Assembly (NCBI RefSeq): GCF_023715655.1
Contig: NZ_JAMBON010000006.1
Coordinates: forward strand, 62,001 to 126,000
DNA length: 64,000 nt
Source: Oceanobacillus luteolus
GTDB taxonomy: Bacteria > Bacillota > Bacilli > Bacillales > Amphibacillaceae
Direction: 5' to 3'
In this document: positions 45,743 to 56,646 of the stretch, one piece after another
Layout: each line of letters opens with the position of its first letter
Numbering within the stretch: position 1 is the stretch's first letter
Program-made: the position numbers and the translations under genes
Notes under the pieces: generated by a model
Databases searched by the model: none
What the model was told of the DNA's origin: nothing
Seen by the model: the letters and a program-made list of their open reading frames with translations, nothing else

Positions 45743-46711
45743 ATGAAGTCAGGGAATGTCATTCTTTTTCCAAAATGGCAAAAGATATTAGAGGAAGAAA
45801 GTATTGCGGCAATTAAAGAAAAGAAGTTTGATGAAGCGCTGGATAAATTAAATGATCTATTAAGTTATCAAGTGAAAAACCATGATATCTATACCGGGAA
45901 GTTAATCTGTTTGATGGAGTTAGAACGGTTTGATGAAGCGCAAGAGTTGTGTGAGGCGCTTATTGAGGAAAAAGATAAGTACTATTATCAATATATACAT
46001 ATTTATTTAACACTGCTTTTTCAGACTAATCAATACGAAAATCTAATGGAAATTGTTGAAGATGAGTTGGAGAAAGGTAAGGTACCCAGCCATCTTAAAG
46101 AGTCTTTTAACCAACTTTATTCCATGAGTGAGAAATTGTCTTTAAGTGTAATTACAGAGCGTTCTAATTTATATTTGGAAGAGTTGTATGATGCGGTAAA
46201 TCAAGACAATCATATGGAGCAATGGCGTTTAATCCACAAATTGAGAAAAATGGGCACTGCACTGAATGAAAAAGTAGCATCATTGCTTGTAAATGATCAT
46301 GTACATCCTTTGAATAAATCAGCGATTGTCCTCTGGATGAAACAGCAAAATATATCGAAACCAGTAGAAATACATAAATTCGGGATAGAGATGAAAGTGA
46401 TTCCTAATGAAACGCCGGATATGAAACAGAGTATCATTGCTGATCATATTGAAAATCGTATAAGTGAAGTTGAACAAAGTAATCCATCATTATATAGTGT
46501 GATGGAGACATTATTGGGGCATTTCCTCTATGTAATGTATCCAATTACCCCTCCTGTGGAGGATGCTGATTATATTGCAGAAGCTTTACATACTATCGGT
46601 AATGAATATTTAAATATGGAAGTACCACCTATTGAAGATGAAAACATCAAAAAATATATTCAAGAGATTAAAACTGCAGATATTCTCTATGCGAGCATTA
46701 TCGATGATTAG
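45743..46711 (+). CDS. ysoA: Tetratricopeptide-repeat protein YsoA
   Basis: Soluble helical protein (322 aa) with TPR-like repeats near the N-terminus (about 14-120: AAIKEKKFDEALDKLNDLLS, CLMELERFDEAQELCEALIE). The C-terminal half has no recognised motif. Position before tig-clpX-lonA matches ysoA of B. subtilis; TPRs suggest a protein-binding role, partner unknown. The ATG is 12-13 bases from AGGAGGAGG; a closer out-of-frame ATG (45733) opens an overlapping 27-codon ORF, so initiation may be modulated. Confidence 0.8.
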   Translation: MKSGNVILFPKWQKILEEESIAAIKEKKFDEALDKLNDLLSYQVKNHDIYTGKLICLMELERFDEAQELCEALIEEKDKYYYQYIHIYLTLLFQTNQYENLMEIVEDELEKGKVPSHLKESFNQLYSMSEKLSLSVITERSNLYLEELYDAVNQDNHMEQWRLIHKLRKMGTALNEKVASLLVNDHVHPLNKSAIVLWMKQQNISKPVEIHKFGIEMKVIPNETPDMKQSIIADHIENRISEVEQSNPSLYSVMETLLGHFLYVMYPITPPVEDADYIAEALHTIGNEYLNMEVPPIEDENIKKYIQEIKTADILYASIIDD

Positions 46712-46721
46712 TTATTAATGC

Positions 46722-46749
46722 TTGAAAGACCAATGAATTATGATATAAT
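46722..46749 (+). promoter_or_regulatory. SigA promoter of tig
   Basis: TTGAAA (46722-46727), 16-base spacer, extended -10 TGATATAAT (46741-46749). Confidence 0.7.
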
Positions 46750-46823
46750 GAGATGGTTGTAAAAATTGATAACGTCAAATTTATGTTTTAGTTTGAACAA
46801 TAGATATGTTGGAGGTAATTAAG

Positions 46824-48113
46824 ATGACAGTTAAATGGGAAAAACAAGAAGGAAACAAAGGAACACTTACATTTGAAGTGTCAGCTGAAGAGTTTGACAA
46901 AGCATTGGACCAAGCTTTCAAAAAAGTAGTGAAAGATGTTCAACTACCAGGATTCCGTAAAGGAAGAATTCCACGCGGGTTATTCGAAAAACGCTTTGGT
47001 GTAGAATCACTTTATCAAGATGCTGTAGATATCGTTCTACCTGAAGCATACACAAAAGCGATTGATGAAGCGGATATCTTCCCGATCGATCAACCGAGTG
47101 TGGATATTGAACAAATTGAAAAAGGTAAAACTTTAATTTTCAAAGCTGAAGTGGAAGTTAAACCGGAAGTTACTTTAGGCGATTATAAAGGACTTGAAGT
47201 GGAAGAAGAATCTGTAGAAGTTACAGATGAAGATGTTGAAAAAGAATTAGAATCACTTCGTGAACAGCATGCAGAACTAATCGTAAAAGAAGACGGAGAA
47301 GTTAAAGAAGGCGATACAGTCGTCATCGATTTTGAAGGTTTCACAGATGGGGAAGCTTTTGAAGGTGGAAAAGGCGAAAACCATAACCTTGAAATTGGTT
47401 CTGGACAATTCATTCCAGGTTTTGAAGAGCAACTGGTTGGCAAGAAGTCTGGAGAAGAAACTGAAGTGGAAGTAACTTTCCCTGAAGAATACCATTCTGA
47501 AGAGCTTGCTGGTAAAGAAGCTACATTCAAAGTAACTATTCACGAAATTAAGACAAAAGAACTTCCTGAATTGGATGATGAGTTCGCTAAAGACGTTGAC
47601 GATGAAGTAGAAACATTGGAAGCATTAAAAGCGAAGAAGAAAGAGCAATTGACTGAGCAGAAAAAACAAGCTGCAGATACAGCTAAACGTGAAAAATTGA
47701 TTGAACAAGCATCGGAAAAGGTTGAAGTTGAAATCCCTGAAGTAATGGTGGAAAACGAATTGGATCAAATGCTTTCTGAATTCGAACAACGCCTACAAAT
47801 GCAAGGAATGACATTGGAGATGTACTCTCAATTCTCTGGTCAAGATGAAGATGCTCTAAAAGAACAAATGAAAGAGGATGCTGCAAAACGCGTGAAGACA
47901 AGTCTTACACTTGAAGCAATCGCTGATGCAGAAAACCTTGAAGCAACAGAAGAAGATGTGAATCAAGAGCTTGAAAACATGGCAGGAATGTACGGTGTTG
48001 ATAAAGAACAGCTAGTTCAAATTCTAGGTGGAAACACAGAAACTATTAAAAACGATCTAAAAATAAGAAAAGCTATAGACTTCCTAGTGGAGCATAGCAA
48101 AACAGCAAACTAA
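46824..48113 (+). CDS. tig: Trigger factor
   Basis: Ribosome-associated chaperone and peptidyl-prolyl isomerase (429 aa). Seen: the N-terminal ribosome-binding domain (about 1-115) with the signature [24 protein letters not shown]-type PPIase domain (about 150-245, [20 protein letters not shown] and [16 protein letters not shown]); and a helical C-terminal cradle. Very acidic, as usual. I start at the ATG after GGAGGTAATTAAG; an ATG six codons earlier (46806) lies before that site. Followed by a terminator, then clpX. Confidence 0.96.
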   Translation: MTVKWEKQEGNKGTLTFEVSAEEFDKALDQAFKKVVKDVQLPGFRKGRIPRGLFEKRFGVESLYQDAVDIVLPEAYTKAIDEADIFPIDQPSVDIEQIEKGKTLIFKAEVEVKPEVTLGDYKGLEVEEESVEVTDEDVEKELESLREQHAELIVKEDGEVKEGDTVVIDFEGFTDGEAFEGGKGENHNLEIGSGQFIPGFEEQLVGKKSGEETEVEVTFPEEYHSEELAGKEATFKVTIHEIKTKELPELDDEFAKDVDDEVETLEALKAKKKEQLTEQKKQAADTAKREKLIEQASEKVEVEIPEVMVENELDQMLSEFEQRLQMQGMTLEMYSQFSGQDEDALKEQMKEDAAKRVKTSLTLEAIADAENLEATEEDVNQELENMAGMYGVDKEQLVQILGGNTETIKNDLKIRKAIDFLVEHSKTAN

Positions 48114-48140
48114 TCGTTCAAATCAAACAACAAGACAACT

Positions 48141-48170
48141 ACAAGGTGCGATTTCCCTCGCACCTTGTTT
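48141..48170 (+). terminator. Terminator of tig
   Basis: Stem ACAAGGTGCGA / TCGCACCTTGT followed by TT-rich sequence. Confidence 0.88.
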
Positions 48171-48373
48171 CTATATACTTGGATATGAACGGATATAATT
48201 TAAGATTTTATTGACTTAAGAGTTGTCATCTGACATATAGATAAGTAATGTGATATTATTCAAGTAGGTGCAATGTATAAGGTTTATTGTTTTGTTTTTT
48301 AATATGTATCTGATATGATGGCTATAATTAAATTAGGAAATATCATTTTCTTATGAACTATAGGGGTGAAAAA

Positions 48374-49651
48374 ATGTTTAAATTCAATGATGAAAAGGGA
48401 CAATTGAAATGCTCCTTTTGCGGGAAAAATCAAGAACAGGTTCGCAAATTAGTAGCTGGACCTGGTGTCTATATATGTGATGAGTGTATTGTATTATGTA
48501 CGGAAATTGTTGAAGAAGAACTTGGTTCTGAAGATGCAATGGAACTTACAGAAATTCCCAAGCCAAAAGAGATCTGTGAAATTTTAGATGACTATGTAAT
48601 TGGACAAGATCAAGCGAAGAAAAGCCTTTCCGTAGCCGTCTATAATCACTATAAACGCATCAACTCGATCAGCAAATCCGATGACGTTGAGCTTGCAAAA
48701 AGTAATATCGCCCTCATTGGTCCTACAGGGAGCGGTAAAACTTTATTAGCTCAAACACTGGCACGTATTATTAATGTACCTTTTGCGATGGCTGATGCTA
48801 CTTCACTTACTGAAGCTGGTTATGTTGGAGAAGATGTGGAGAATATTCTTCTTAAACTGATTCAAGCTGCAGATTATGATGTTGAGAAGGCTGAAAAGGG
48901 AATCATTTATATTGATGAAATTGATAAAGTCGCAAGAAAATCAGAAAATCCTTCCATTACAAGAGACGTATCTGGAGAAGGGGTACAACAAGCGCTATTG
49001 AAAATTCTCGAAGGAACTGTGGCAAGTGTGCCACCACAAGGTGGACGTAAACATCCACATCAAGAATTTATTCAGATCGATACGACAAATATCTTATTTA
49101 TTGTTGGTGGAGCATTTGATGGCATTGACCAAGTCATCAAGCGCCGTCTTGGTAAAAAGGTAATTGGATTCGGTGCAAATGAGAGACAAGATGACCTGGA
49201 CATGGGTGCACTTTTATCCAGAATCCTACCAGAAGACTTGCTCCGTTATGGATTGATTCCAGAATTTATTGGACGTATTCCAGTAATTGCTAGCTTGACT
49301 CCGTTAGATGAGGAGGCACTGGTACAAATCCTTACGAAGCCGAAGAACGCATTAGTGAAGCAATATCAAAAGTTATTTGAGATGGACGATGTGGAATTGG
49401 AAATCGAGGACGCAGCATTAGTTGAAATTGCCAAGAAGGCAATTGAAAGGAAAACAGGTGCTCGTGGTCTACGCTCTATCATAGAAGGTATTATGCTTGA
49501 TGTGATGTTTGAGCTTCCTTCACGTGAAGATATTGCGAAATGTGTAATTACTGCAGAAACCGTTAAAGAGGAAAACGGTAACCCGAAATTGGTTTTCCGA
49601 GACGGTACAGTCGTTGAAGGTAAAAAGAAATTACCAAAAGAAAGTGCATAA
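48374..49651 (+). CDS. clpX: ATP-dependent Clp protease ATP-binding subunit ClpX
   Basis: AAA+ unfoldase (425 aa) that feeds substrates to ClpP. Seen: N-terminal zinc-binding domain with CSFCGKNQ and CDECIVLC (about 14-42), Walker [17 protein letters not shown] (about 115-130), Walker [13 protein letters not shown], sensor and arginine-finger region, the ClpP-contact loop IGFGANE, and the pore loop near GYVGEDVEN. The ATG after TAGGGGTGAAAAA was chosen; an earlier in-frame ATG (48353) lacks a ribosome site. The clpP gene is not in the window. Confidence 0.97.
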   Translation: MFKFNDEKGQLKCSFCGKNQEQVRKLVAGPGVYICDECIVLCTEIVEEELGSEDAMELTEIPKPKEICEILDDYVIGQDQAKKSLSVAVYNHYKRINSISKSDDVELAKSNIALIGPTGSGKTLLAQTLARIINVPFAMADATSLTEAGYVGEDVENILLKLIQAADYDVEKAEKGIIYIDEIDKVARKSENPSITRDVSGEGVQQALLKILEGTVASVPPQGGRKHPHQEFIQIDTTNILFIVGGAFDGIDQVIKRRLGKKVIGFGANERQDDLDMGALLSRILPEDLLRYGLIPEFIGRIPVIASLTPLDEEALVQILTKPKNALVKQYQKLFEMDDVELEIEDAALVEIAKKAIERKTGARGLRSIIEGIMLDVMFELPSREDIAKCVITAETVKEENGNPKLVFRDGTVVEGKKKLPKESA

Positions 49652-49683
49652 CTCTGTGTAAGTGACAGATGTAACTGATATAA

Positions 49684-49752
49684 TGGAGACCAGCTGTTTG
49701 TGAAGCACTTCTGTGCTAGTTTACAGGCAGTATGTCTCCTTTTCTTTTTGTA
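49684..49752 (+). terminator. Terminator of clpX
   Basis: Long imperfect hairpin with GGAGAC / GTCTCC at its base and GAAGCAC-TTCT-GTGC inside, followed by TTTTCTTTTTG. Confidence 0.65.
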
Positions 49753-49777
49753 TTAATAAGGGAATAGGGAATACTAA

Positions 49778-49806
49778 TTGCTACTAAAAGTAAAAAGCAT
49801 TATAAT
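49778..49806 (+). promoter_or_regulatory. SigA promoter of lonA
   Basis: TTGCTA (49778-49783), 17-base spacer, TATAAT (49801-49806). No CIRCE or CtsR-type repeat is seen here. Confidence 0.65.
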
Positions 49807-49870
49807 ATTTTATTTAGAAATGGTGCTATGCACACTTTTGTTTGTACATAAAATATGGAGGTAGTTAAAT

Positions 49871-52219
49871 ATGGATACCAAAATTAATGAGATACCCCTC
49901 CTACCTTTACGAGGTTTAATTGTATTTCCATCTATGGTTCTGCATTTAGACGTAGGAAGAGACAAGTCCATTGCTGCTTTGGAACGTGCGATGCTTGATG
50001 ATCAGTTTGTGTTCCTTGCTGCTCAGAAAAAAACAAGCATTGATGAGCCGAAAATAGAAGATATTTATCAGATTGGCACACTTGCAAAGGTGAAGCAAAT
50101 GCTCAAGTTGCCTAACGGTACTCTACGTGTATTAGTAGAAGGGATAGACCGTTATGAAATTAGTCGTGTCATTGATATGGAGAATGAAATAACCGTTGAG
50201 ATTGAAAAGTTGGAAGAAGTACATGGAGATAAAATGGAAGAGGAAGCTTTAATGCGCACCTTGCTTGCGCAGTTTGAACAATATACAAAGCTCTCCAGAA
50301 AAATTTCAAGTGAAACTTTTGAATCTGTTCGTGATATGGATCACCCAGGAAGGCTTGTGGATATTATCACTTCTCATTTGCCAATCAAGCTGAAAGAAAA
50401 ACAAACATTATTGGAAATGACTAATATTCCGAATCGCCTTCATCATATCATCAAGTTGATTACGAACGAAAAGAAAGTTCTTGATATTGAAAAGAAAATT
50501 GGCCAACGTGTAAAGAGCTCTATGGAAAAGACGCAAAAGGAATATTATTTGCGTGAACAATTGAAAGCTATACAAAAAGAGCTTGGAGATCGTGATGGTA
50601 AATCAGGTGAGGTAGAAGAAATAAGAGAAAGAATCGATGAGTCCGACTTGCCGGAAAATATTCGGGAAGTCGCGCTTAAGGAGTTGGGCCGTTTTGAGAA
50701 AGTGCCTCAAAGTTCAGCTGAAAGCTCCGTCATCCGAAATTACTTGGAATGGCTGCTTACGCTTCCTTGGACGAAGCAAACCCAGGATACGATTGATATT
50801 AAGCAAGCAGAAGAGGTATTAAATGAGGGGCATTATGGTCTGGACGAGGTCAAGGAGCGGATTCTGGAATATCTAGCTGTTCAAAAACTTACTAATTCAT
50901 TGAAAGGTCCGATTCTATGTCTAGTCGGTCCACCAGGAGTAGGGAAAACATCATTAGCAAGGTCTATTGCTCGTTCAGTAAATCGTAATTTTGTAAGGAT
51001 TTCGCTCGGTGGAGTTCGAGATGAGGCAGAGATACGAGGTCATCGTAGGACTTATATTGGGGCGATGCCCGGACGAATTATTCAGGGGATGAAAAAAGCG
51101 GGGACAATTAATCCAGTGTTCTTACTGGATGAAATCGATAAGATGTCTAATGATTTCAGGGGAGATCCGTCTTCAGCGATGCTTGAAGTCCTTGATCCTG
51201 AACAAAATAACAGTTTTAGTGATCACTTTATTGAAGAAACTTATGATTTATCCAAAGTCTTGTTTGTCGCTACAGCAAATAATGTAGCTAGCATCCCTGG
51301 CCCGTTATTAGATCGTATGGAATTAATCTCTCTTTCTGGTTATACAGAGGTAGAAAAACTTCATATCGCTAAAGAGCATCTCTTACCGAAACAAATTAAA
51401 GAGAACGGATTGAAATCGGCAAACGTACAAATTAGAGACGAAGCTTTGCTACGAATTATCCGGAGATATACACGGGAAGCCGGTGTACGTGGACTGGAAA
51501 GGCAACTTGCAAAAGTTTGCCGGAAAGCAGCCAAAATCATTATTTCTGGCGAGAAGAAACGTGTTATTGTAACGGAAAAGAATTTAGAAGATTTACTTGA
51601 TAAGCCGATTTATCGCTATGGCTTAATGGAAATAGAGGATCAGGTCGGTGCAGCGACAGGCCTAGCTTATACTTCAGCAGGTGGCGATATTTTATCGATA
51701 GAGGTTTCACATTATGCTGGTAAAGGTAAACTGACATTAACGGGTAAGCTCGGAGAAGTAATGCAGGAGTCAGCACAAGCGGCGTTCAGCTATATTCGTT
51801 CACGAGCTGAAGAATTGAATATCCCATCTGATTTCCATGAGAAAAATGATATTCATATTCATGTTCCTGAAGGAGCGACACCAAAGGACGGCCCGTCTGC
51901 AGGGATTACTATCGCGACTGCACTTGTTTCTTCCTTAACCGGGCGTGCGGTGAGAAAAGAAGTAGGAATGACAGGAGAAATAACACTTAGAGGAAGAGTA
52001 CTGCCAATAGGTGGACTTAAAGAAAAATCGTTAAGTGCCCATCGAGCAGGACTAACGACAATTATCATACCTAAGGATAATGAAAAAGATATAGCATCCA
52101 TACCAGAGAGTGTGAAGAAAAATTTAACGTTCATACCAGTAAACCATCTAGATGAAGTGCTGGAAATCGCGTTAGTGAGGGATAATGATGAAAATCAACC
52201 AAGCGGAAATCGTAATTAG
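49871..52219 (+). CDS. lonA: ATP-dependent protease LonA
   Basis: Soluble Lon protease (782 aa). Domains seen: N-terminal substrate domain (about 1-205, [20 protein letters not shown]), coiled coil, AAA+ module with Walker [20 protein letters not shown] (about 354-372) and Walker [11 protein letters not shown], and a C-terminal serine protease domain with catalytic Ser in [15 protein letters not shown] (about 677) and Lys in [14 protein letters not shown] (about 720). No transmembrane helix, so it is LonA and not LonB. It degrades damaged and regulatory proteins. The end overlaps engB by 32 bases. Confidence 0.97.
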   Translation: MDTKINEIPLLPLRGLIVFPSMVLHLDVGRDKSIAALERAMLDDQFVFLAAQKKTSIDEPKIEDIYQIGTLAKVKQMLKLPNGTLRVLVEGIDRYEISRVIDMENEITVEIEKLEEVHGDKMEEEALMRTLLAQFEQYTKLSRKISSETFESVRDMDHPGRLVDIITSHLPIKLKEKQTLLEMTNIPNRLHHIIKLITNEKKVLDIEKKIGQRVKSSMEKTQKEYYLREQLKAIQKELGDRDGKSGEVEEIRERIDESDLPENIREVALKELGRFEKVPQSSAESSVIRNYLEWLLTLPWTKQTQDTIDIKQAEEVLNEGHYGLDEVKERILEYLAVQKLTNSLKGPILCLVGPPGVGKTSLARSIARSVNRNFVRISLGGVRDEAEIRGHRRTYIGAMPGRIIQGMKKAGTINPVFLLDEIDKMSNDFRGDPSSAMLEVLDPEQNNSFSDHFIEETYDLSKVLFVATANNVASIPGPLLDRMELISLSGYTEVEKLHIAKEHLLPKQIKENGLKSANVQIRDEALLRIIRRYTREAGVRGLERQLAKVCRKAAKIIISGEKKRVIVTEKNLEDLLDKPIYRYGLMEIEDQVGAATGLAYTSAGGDILSIEVSHYAGKGKLTLTGKLGEVMQESAQAAFSYIRSRAEELNIPSDFHEKNDIHIHVPEGATPKDGPSAGITIATALVSSLTGRAVRKEVGMTGEITLRGRVLPIGGLKEKSLSAHRAGLTTIIIPKDNEKDIASIPESVKKNLTFIPVNHLDEVLEIALVRDNDENQPSGNRN

Positions 52220-52769
52220 TGCTGTAAGTGAGAAGCAATACCCAGATGAAGGATTGCCAGAAATTGCTCTAGCCGGCAGATCGAATGTTGGTAAATCTTC
52301 CTTTATCAATACAATAATTAATCGAAAAAATTTAGCCCGTACTTCACAAAAACCAGGGAAAACACAGACATTGAATTTTTATAAATTAAATGATGCTTTC
52401 TACTTTGTTGATGTACCTGGATACGGCTATGCAAAGGTTTCTAAAGCAGAACGGGAAAAATGGGGTAGAATGATGGATGAATACTTTCAAAAGCGAGAGA
52501 CACTTCAAGCTGTTGTCCTTGTATGTGATATCCGCCATGAACCCACCGATGCTGATGTTCAAATGTACGATTATCTGAAGTATTATGAACTACCTGTTAT
52601 AATTGTTGCGACAAAGCTTGATAAAATTAAAAAGTCAAAACATCAACAACATATCAAAAGAGTGAAAGATACGTTTGAAGTCGATGCAGAGGACATCATC
52701 ATACCATTTTCCTCGGAAACCGGTGAGGGAAAAGACGAGGCTTGGCAAGCAATCAAGAAATATCTGTAA
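52188..52769 (+). CDS. engB: Ribosome biogenesis GTPase EngB (YsxC)
   Basis: Essential GTPase (193 aa) for late 50S assembly. G motifs seen: G1 [12 protein letters not shown] (about 30-41), G2 Thr in [10 protein letters not shown]3 [10 protein letters not shown] (about 75-84), G4 TKLDKIK (about 146-152) and G5 FSSETGEG. Two consecutive ATGs; the second is better spaced from GTGAGGG and matches known YsxC N-termini. It lies inside the lonA 3' end, so the two are translationally coupled. Confidence 0.96.
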   Translation: MKINQAEIVISAVSEKQYPDEGLPEIALAGRSNVGKSSFINTIINRKNLARTSQKPGKTQTLNFYKLNDAFYFVDVPGYGYAKVSKAEREKWGRMMDEYFQKRETLQAVVLVCDIRHEPTDADVQMYDYLKYYELPVIIVATKLDKIKKSKHQQHIKRVKDTFEVDAEDIIIPFSSETGEGKDEAWQAIKKYL

Positions 52770-52774
52770 ATGAA

Positions 52775-52812
52775 AACAGCCCCATCCGTTCAAGGAATAG
52801 GGGCTGTTGTCT
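52775..52812 (+). terminator. Terminator of lonA-engB
   Basis: Stem AACAGCCCC / GGGGCTGTT around a 16-base loop, followed by GTCTT. Confidence 0.7.
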
Positions 52813-52824
52813 TGAAGAATCGAT

Positions 52825-53307
52825 TCATTTACCTTTCTTCAATAAAATGAATCCAAGAATAATCAATATCAATGGCCAGAATTTTTCTATCAACGAAAAT
52901 AGGTCATAAATCCAATAGAAATAATGATTAAATTGTTGGGAATAAATTAAGAGGCCCCCAACGACTAGGAATATCAAACTATTTAGTAGTCCTGTTTTCG
53001 TTTTGAAATATCGAATCAGGAAAGCTAATCCAATGATCAATAAATAAATTCCCCAGTGATCTATCCAAAAAGGATAATGTTGCAAGCCGTGCAAATGAAT
53101 TCCAATTCCGAGGATCAACACCCCTGTGAAAATATGTTCATAACTCCGGGAACGGTAACTATGGATTAAAAATGCCAACCCAATTATGATCAATAAGGTC
53201 TGCCAGGAATAAAAGTCTGTAATTATTGGAAGTTTTAGTTCCCTTAAAAGAAAGAATACCCCGATTCCAATTAGAATGTAGGCAAATAAAGGATTTTGTT
53301 TCTTCAT
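52825..53307 (-). CDS. Multi-spanning membrane protein, LiaI/LiaF-like
   Basis: A 160-aa hydrophobic protein with about six short helices (8-20, 33-50, 59-70, 82-100, 108-124, 140-157) and few polar residues. The repeated pattern IGIGVFFLLREL, IIGLAFLIHSY, IGLAFLIRYF and ILGFILLKKGK recalls the LiaI-LiaF-like (DUF5668) transmembrane family linked to envelope stress, but this is only a resemblance. GGGAGAGCAA precedes the ATG. It is inserted between engB and hemA on the opposite strand and is monocistronic. Confidence 0.65.
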   Translation of the reverse strand: MKKQNPLFAYILIGIGVFFLLRELKLPIITDFYSWQTLLIIIGLAFLIHSYRSRSYEHIFTGVLILGIGIHLHGLQHYPFWIDHWGIYLLIIGLAFLIRYFKTKTGLLNSLIFLVVGGLLIYSQQFNHYFYWIYDLFSLIEKFWPLILIILGFILLKKGK

Positions 53308-53417
53308 ATATTGCTCTCCCTTGATTGTTTATATTTTGATAGTAATTCTAAACTATGGTAAAGTATAGACTGACCGTGCAAAAGTTTATAAGCTGTAACA
53401 ATTGAGATATTGTACTG

Positions 53418-53434
53418 TGATATAATCATACTAT
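53418..53434 (+). promoter_or_regulatory. Extended -10 promoter and possible PerR box of hemA
   Basis: TGATATAAT (53418-53426) is an extended -10. ATATAATCATACTAT (53420-53434) matches the PerR box TTATAATnATTATAA at 10 of 14 positions; hemA is a PerR target in B. subtilis, but the AT-rich context makes the match weak. Confidence 0.4.
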
Positions 53435-53496
53435 ATTTATAGTGGAAAATGGGAAATCATTTATATAGATTATCGTTACTTCTGGGGGTAAGACAC

Positions 53497-54873
53497 TTGC
53501 ATATTTTAAAAGTAGGATTCAACTATAAAAATGCTCCTGTTGAGATAAGGGAGAAGCTGACATTTTCTGAAGAGTCCCTTCATGAAGCAATGGAGGAATT
53601 AAAATCTCGAAAAAGCATTTTGGAAAATGTAGTGTTGTCTACATGTAATCGGACAGAAATCTATGCTGTAGTCGATCAGCTCCATACGGGAAGATATTAT
53701 ATCAAAACGTTTTTAGCTGATTGGTTTGGTATAGATAAAGAAGAGTTTTCCAATTACCTGCAAATCACTGAGAATGATGAGGCGCTAGAACATCTGTTCA
53801 GAGTAACAACTGGTTTGGATTCAATGGTACTTGGTGAAACTCAAATCTTGGGACAAGTAAGAGATGCCTTTTTAAATTCGCAAAAAGTAAAAGCAACAGG
53901 AACAATCTTCAATGAGCTTTTTAAACAAGCTATTACGTTCGGCAAACGTGTACATCATGAAACTGCCATTGGAGAGCATCCTGTTTCCATCAGTTATACT
54001 GCTGTGGAATTAGCTAAGAAGATTTTTGGATCCATAAAGGAAAAACATATTACACTTCTTGGTGCAGGAGAGATGGGAGAGCTTGCTGCAAAAAACCTGC
54101 ATGGCGCAGGAGCAAGAAATATTACAATCATTAACCGTACTTTCTCCAAAGCGAAGGAAATGGCGGATAAATTTCAAGCAAAAACGGAAACACTGGAAAA
54201 TTTAGCTTCCGTTTTAGCAAAGTCAGACATTTTAATCAGCTCTACAAGCGCAGCTGATTATGTGGTGACGAAAGAAATGCTCGATCCAATCGTTAAAAAA
54301 AGAAAAGGCAATCCTTTATTCTTAGTTGATATCGCCGTTCCAAGAGATATTGATCCAGCAATCGGAGAGTTAGAGCATGTTTTCCTGTATGATATTGACG
54401 ATTTACAACATATTGTTGATGAAAATTTAGCGGAAAGAAAAAAAGCTGCCCAAGAAATAGAGGAAATGTTACAAGAGGAAATCGTAGAGTTTAAAGATTG
54501 GTTGAAAACGCTAGGTGTTGTTCCTGTCATTACAGCATTAAGGAAAAAAGCTTTAGGTATCCAAGCTGAGACAATGAAAAGCATTGAACGCAAAATGCCT
54601 GATTTAACTGAACGGGAAAAGAAAATACTAAGCAAACATACGAAAAGCATCATAAATCAATTATTGAAACAGCCGATTACTCAAGCGAAAGAATTGGCCG
54701 GTTCAGATAAAGCAGAAGAGAAACTACAGTTGTTTGTTGATATCTTTGGAATCGAAGAAGAAGTGGTCGAAGAGTTTGATAAACAAATGGAGAAAAATCA
54801 AAGTATGCGACAACTTAATCAGCAAGGTAGAAAACCATTCTCTAACAAAATGAAAAAAATACCTTCAGTTTAA
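53497..54873 (+). CDS. hemA: Glutamyl-tRNA reductase (TTG start)
   Basis: NADPH-dependent reductase (458 aa) making glutamate-1-semialdehyde from Glu-tRNA, the first committed step of tetrapyrrole synthesis. Seen: the catalytic Cys in [20 protein letters not shown] (about 45-64), [25 protein letters not shown] fold [15 protein letters not shown] and a C-terminal dimerisation helix. TTG start ([20 protein letters not shown]) 8 bases after GGGGGT, consistent with other HemA N-termini; the frame extends 16 codons upstream to an ATG without a good ribosome site. First gene of hemAXCDBL. Confidence 0.95.
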   Translation: MHILKVGFNYKNAPVEIREKLTFSEESLHEAMEELKSRKSILENVVLSTCNRTEIYAVVDQLHTGRYYIKTFLADWFGIDKEEFSNYLQITENDEALEHLFRVTTGLDSMVLGETQILGQVRDAFLNSQKVKATGTIFNELFKQAITFGKRVHHETAIGEHPVSISYTAVELAKKIFGSIKEKHITLLGAGEMGELAAKNLHGAGARNITIINRTFSKAKEMADKFQAKTETLENLASVLAKSDILISSTSAADYVVTKEMLDPIVKKRKGNPLFLVDIAVPRDIDPAIGELEHVFLYDIDDLQHIVDENLAERKKAAQEIEEMLQEEIVEFKDWLKTLGVVPVITALRKKALGIQAETMKSIERKMPDLTEREKKILSKHTKSIINQLLKQPITQAKELAGSDKAEEKLQLFVDIFGIEEEVVEEFDKQMEKNQSMRQLNQQGRKPFSNKMKKIPSV

Positions 54874-54885
54874 AGGTGTTTTTCT

Positions 54886-55707
54886 ATGATTGAAGAATGG
54901 AAATGGGTTTCTGAATTACTGATTGTAGTGTATGGGCTAAGCGTCATTGGATATTTTATTGATTTTATTCAGAGTAACCAGAAAGCATATACATACGCTT
55001 TCTGGTTACTTCGTATAGCATGGTTCATTCAATCTATTTATTTCGGCCAACATCTGTTAGTGGAGCAATCATTTCCGGTTGCTACTCTAGTAGATAGTCT
55101 ATTTTTCTTTTCTTGGATACTGATTACACTTTCCTTGATTATCCATAAGTTTATAGCAATGCATTTTATTGTGTTTTTTATTAATCTATTCGGATTCTTC
55201 GTTTTATTATTGTATGTTGCAGCGACATTGAAGCAAGGTACATCCGAACGATCAGTGGAATTCATTCATGAAATGCTGATTGCTCATATATCACTTGCAT
55301 TTGTTTCTTATGGATTTTTTACTGTATCCTTTTTCTTTTCTTTCTTATATCTTCTACAATATCACCTATTAAAGAAGAAGAAAGGCTTAAAATGGCTATG
55401 GAGGATAGGTAATCTGCATCAGCTGGACCAATATAGTTTTCAAGCAATTACACTTGGTGTCCCTTTATTGCTTATATCAATTATATTAGGTCTTTTTTGG
55501 GCCAGTATTTCAGCCGTATCAGTTTATTGGTATGATATCAAAATTCTCGGATCCATTTTTGTATTAGTGATATATATTATCTATCTAACAATACGTGCCC
55601 TCCGACGTCATAGAGGGAAAACGTTGGCTACTTATAATACGGCGGCTTTTTTGCTGCTGATGATTAACTTTTTACTTTCGAATACTTATTCAGAATTTCA
55701 CTTCTAG
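54886..55707 (+). CDS. hemX: HemX, CcsA-like membrane protein
   Basis: Integral membrane protein (273 aa) with about eight helices, resembling the cytochrome c assembly (CcsA/ResC-like) family. Seen: a Trp-containing N-terminal helix set, the pattern HEMLIAHISLAFVSYGFF with a conserved His, and LHQLDQYSFQAITLGVPLLL. In B. subtilis HemX lowers the cellular HemA level. It starts 12 bases after hemA with AAAGGTG before the ATG, and lies between hemA and hemC as in all Bacillus hem operons. Confidence 0.92.
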   Translation: MIEEWKWVSELLIVVYGLSVIGYFIDFIQSNQKAYTYAFWLLRIAWFIQSIYFGQHLLVEQSFPVATLVDSLFFFSWILITLSLIIHKFIAMHFIVFFINLFGFFVLLLYVAATLKQGTSERSVEFIHEMLIAHISLAFVSYGFFTVSFFFSFLYLLQYHLLKKKKGLKWLWRIGNLHQLDQYSFQAITLGVPLLLISIILGLFWASISAVSVYWYDIKILGSIFVLVIYIIYLTIRALRRHRGKTLATYNTAAFLLLMINFLLSNTYSEFHF

Positions 55708-55719
55708 GAGGTTTTTTCC

Positions 55720-56646
55720 ATGCGTAAAATTATCGTTGGTTCGAGGAGAAGTAATCTGGCTCTTACTCAGACAAAATGGGTGATCGAACAATTAAAACAA
55801 GCAGGGGTCAAAAATGAATTTGAGATCGAGGAAATCGTAACAAAGGGTGACCGTATTCTCGATGTAATGCTATCCAAAGTTGGCGGGAAAGGTTTATTTG
55901 TTAAAGAGATCGAGCAGGCTCTATATGATAAGCGGATCGACTTTGCTGTCCATAGCATGAAGGATATGCCAGCTGAATTACCAGAAGGTTTAATTGTAGG
56001 CTCCATTCCTGTACGGGAAGATTATCGGGATGCTTTTATTTCTAAGGATGGAATAAAATTAGCTGATTTACCTGCGGGAGCAATTGTTGGAACAAGCAGT
56101 CTACGTCGTGGTACTCAAATACTGGCAGCTCGTCCTGATTTGGAAATTAAATGGATTCGCGGAAATATTGAAACGCGTTTACGCAAATTACGTGAAGAAG
56201 ACTACGATGCGATTATTCTCGCAGCATCTGGTATGAAAAGAGTGGGCATGGATCCATCTATCATCACGGAGTATCTAGAACCTGAAGTTTGTTTACCAGC
56301 TGTTGGGCAAGGAGCCCTTGGTATCGAATGCAGGGAAGACGATACAGAGATAAGAGAAATCCTTTCACTGATTAATCATGATGAAACAACAGAGACGGTA
56401 ACGGCAGAGCGAACATTTTTGAATTTATTAGAGGGTGGCTGTCAAGTTCCAATTGGAGGACATGCATTTTATGAAGGAGAAGAACTTGTATTTACCGGAT
56501 TAGTTGGTACTCCTGATGGCAAAACAATCCTGAAAGAAAAGGTTACTGGTACTGATCCAGTGGCAGTTGGAACTGAAGCTGCGACACTATTGATTCAAAG
56601 AGGTGCAAGAGACATAATTACAAAAGCTAAAGAGGAACTAGAGTAA
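55720..56646 (+). CDS. hemC: Porphobilinogen deaminase
   Basis: Hydroxymethylbilane synthase (308 aa), which joins four porphobilinogens. Seen: [20 protein letters not shown]; catalytic Asp region [17 protein letters not shown] (about 77-93); Arg-rich [18 protein letters not shown] and [12 protein letters not shown]; and the dipyrromethane-binding Cys in [13 protein letters not shown] (about 241). GGAGG precedes the ATG. The last base of its TAA is the first base of the hemD ATG (TAATG). Confidence 0.97.
   Translation: MRKIIVGSRRSNLALTQTKWVIEQLKQAGVKNEFEIEEIVTKGDRILDVMLSKVGGKGLFVKEIEQALYDKRIDFAVHSMKDMPAELPEGLIVGSIPVREDYRDAFISKDGIKLADLPAGAIVGTSSLRRGTQILAARPDLEIKWIRGNIETRLRKLREEDYDAIILAASGMKRVGMDPSIITEYLEPEVCLPAVGQGALGIECREDDTEIREILSLINHDETTETVTAERTFLNLLEGGCQVPIGGHAFYEGEELVFTGLVGTPDGKTILKEKVTGTDPVAVGTEAATLLIQRGARDIITKAKEELE

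Noticed and set aside
47183-47530. 115-codon serine-rich antisense open frame within tig
   Set aside because: Shadow of an acidic coding region; composition (Ser/Pro) is that of reversed Glu codons and there is no start context.
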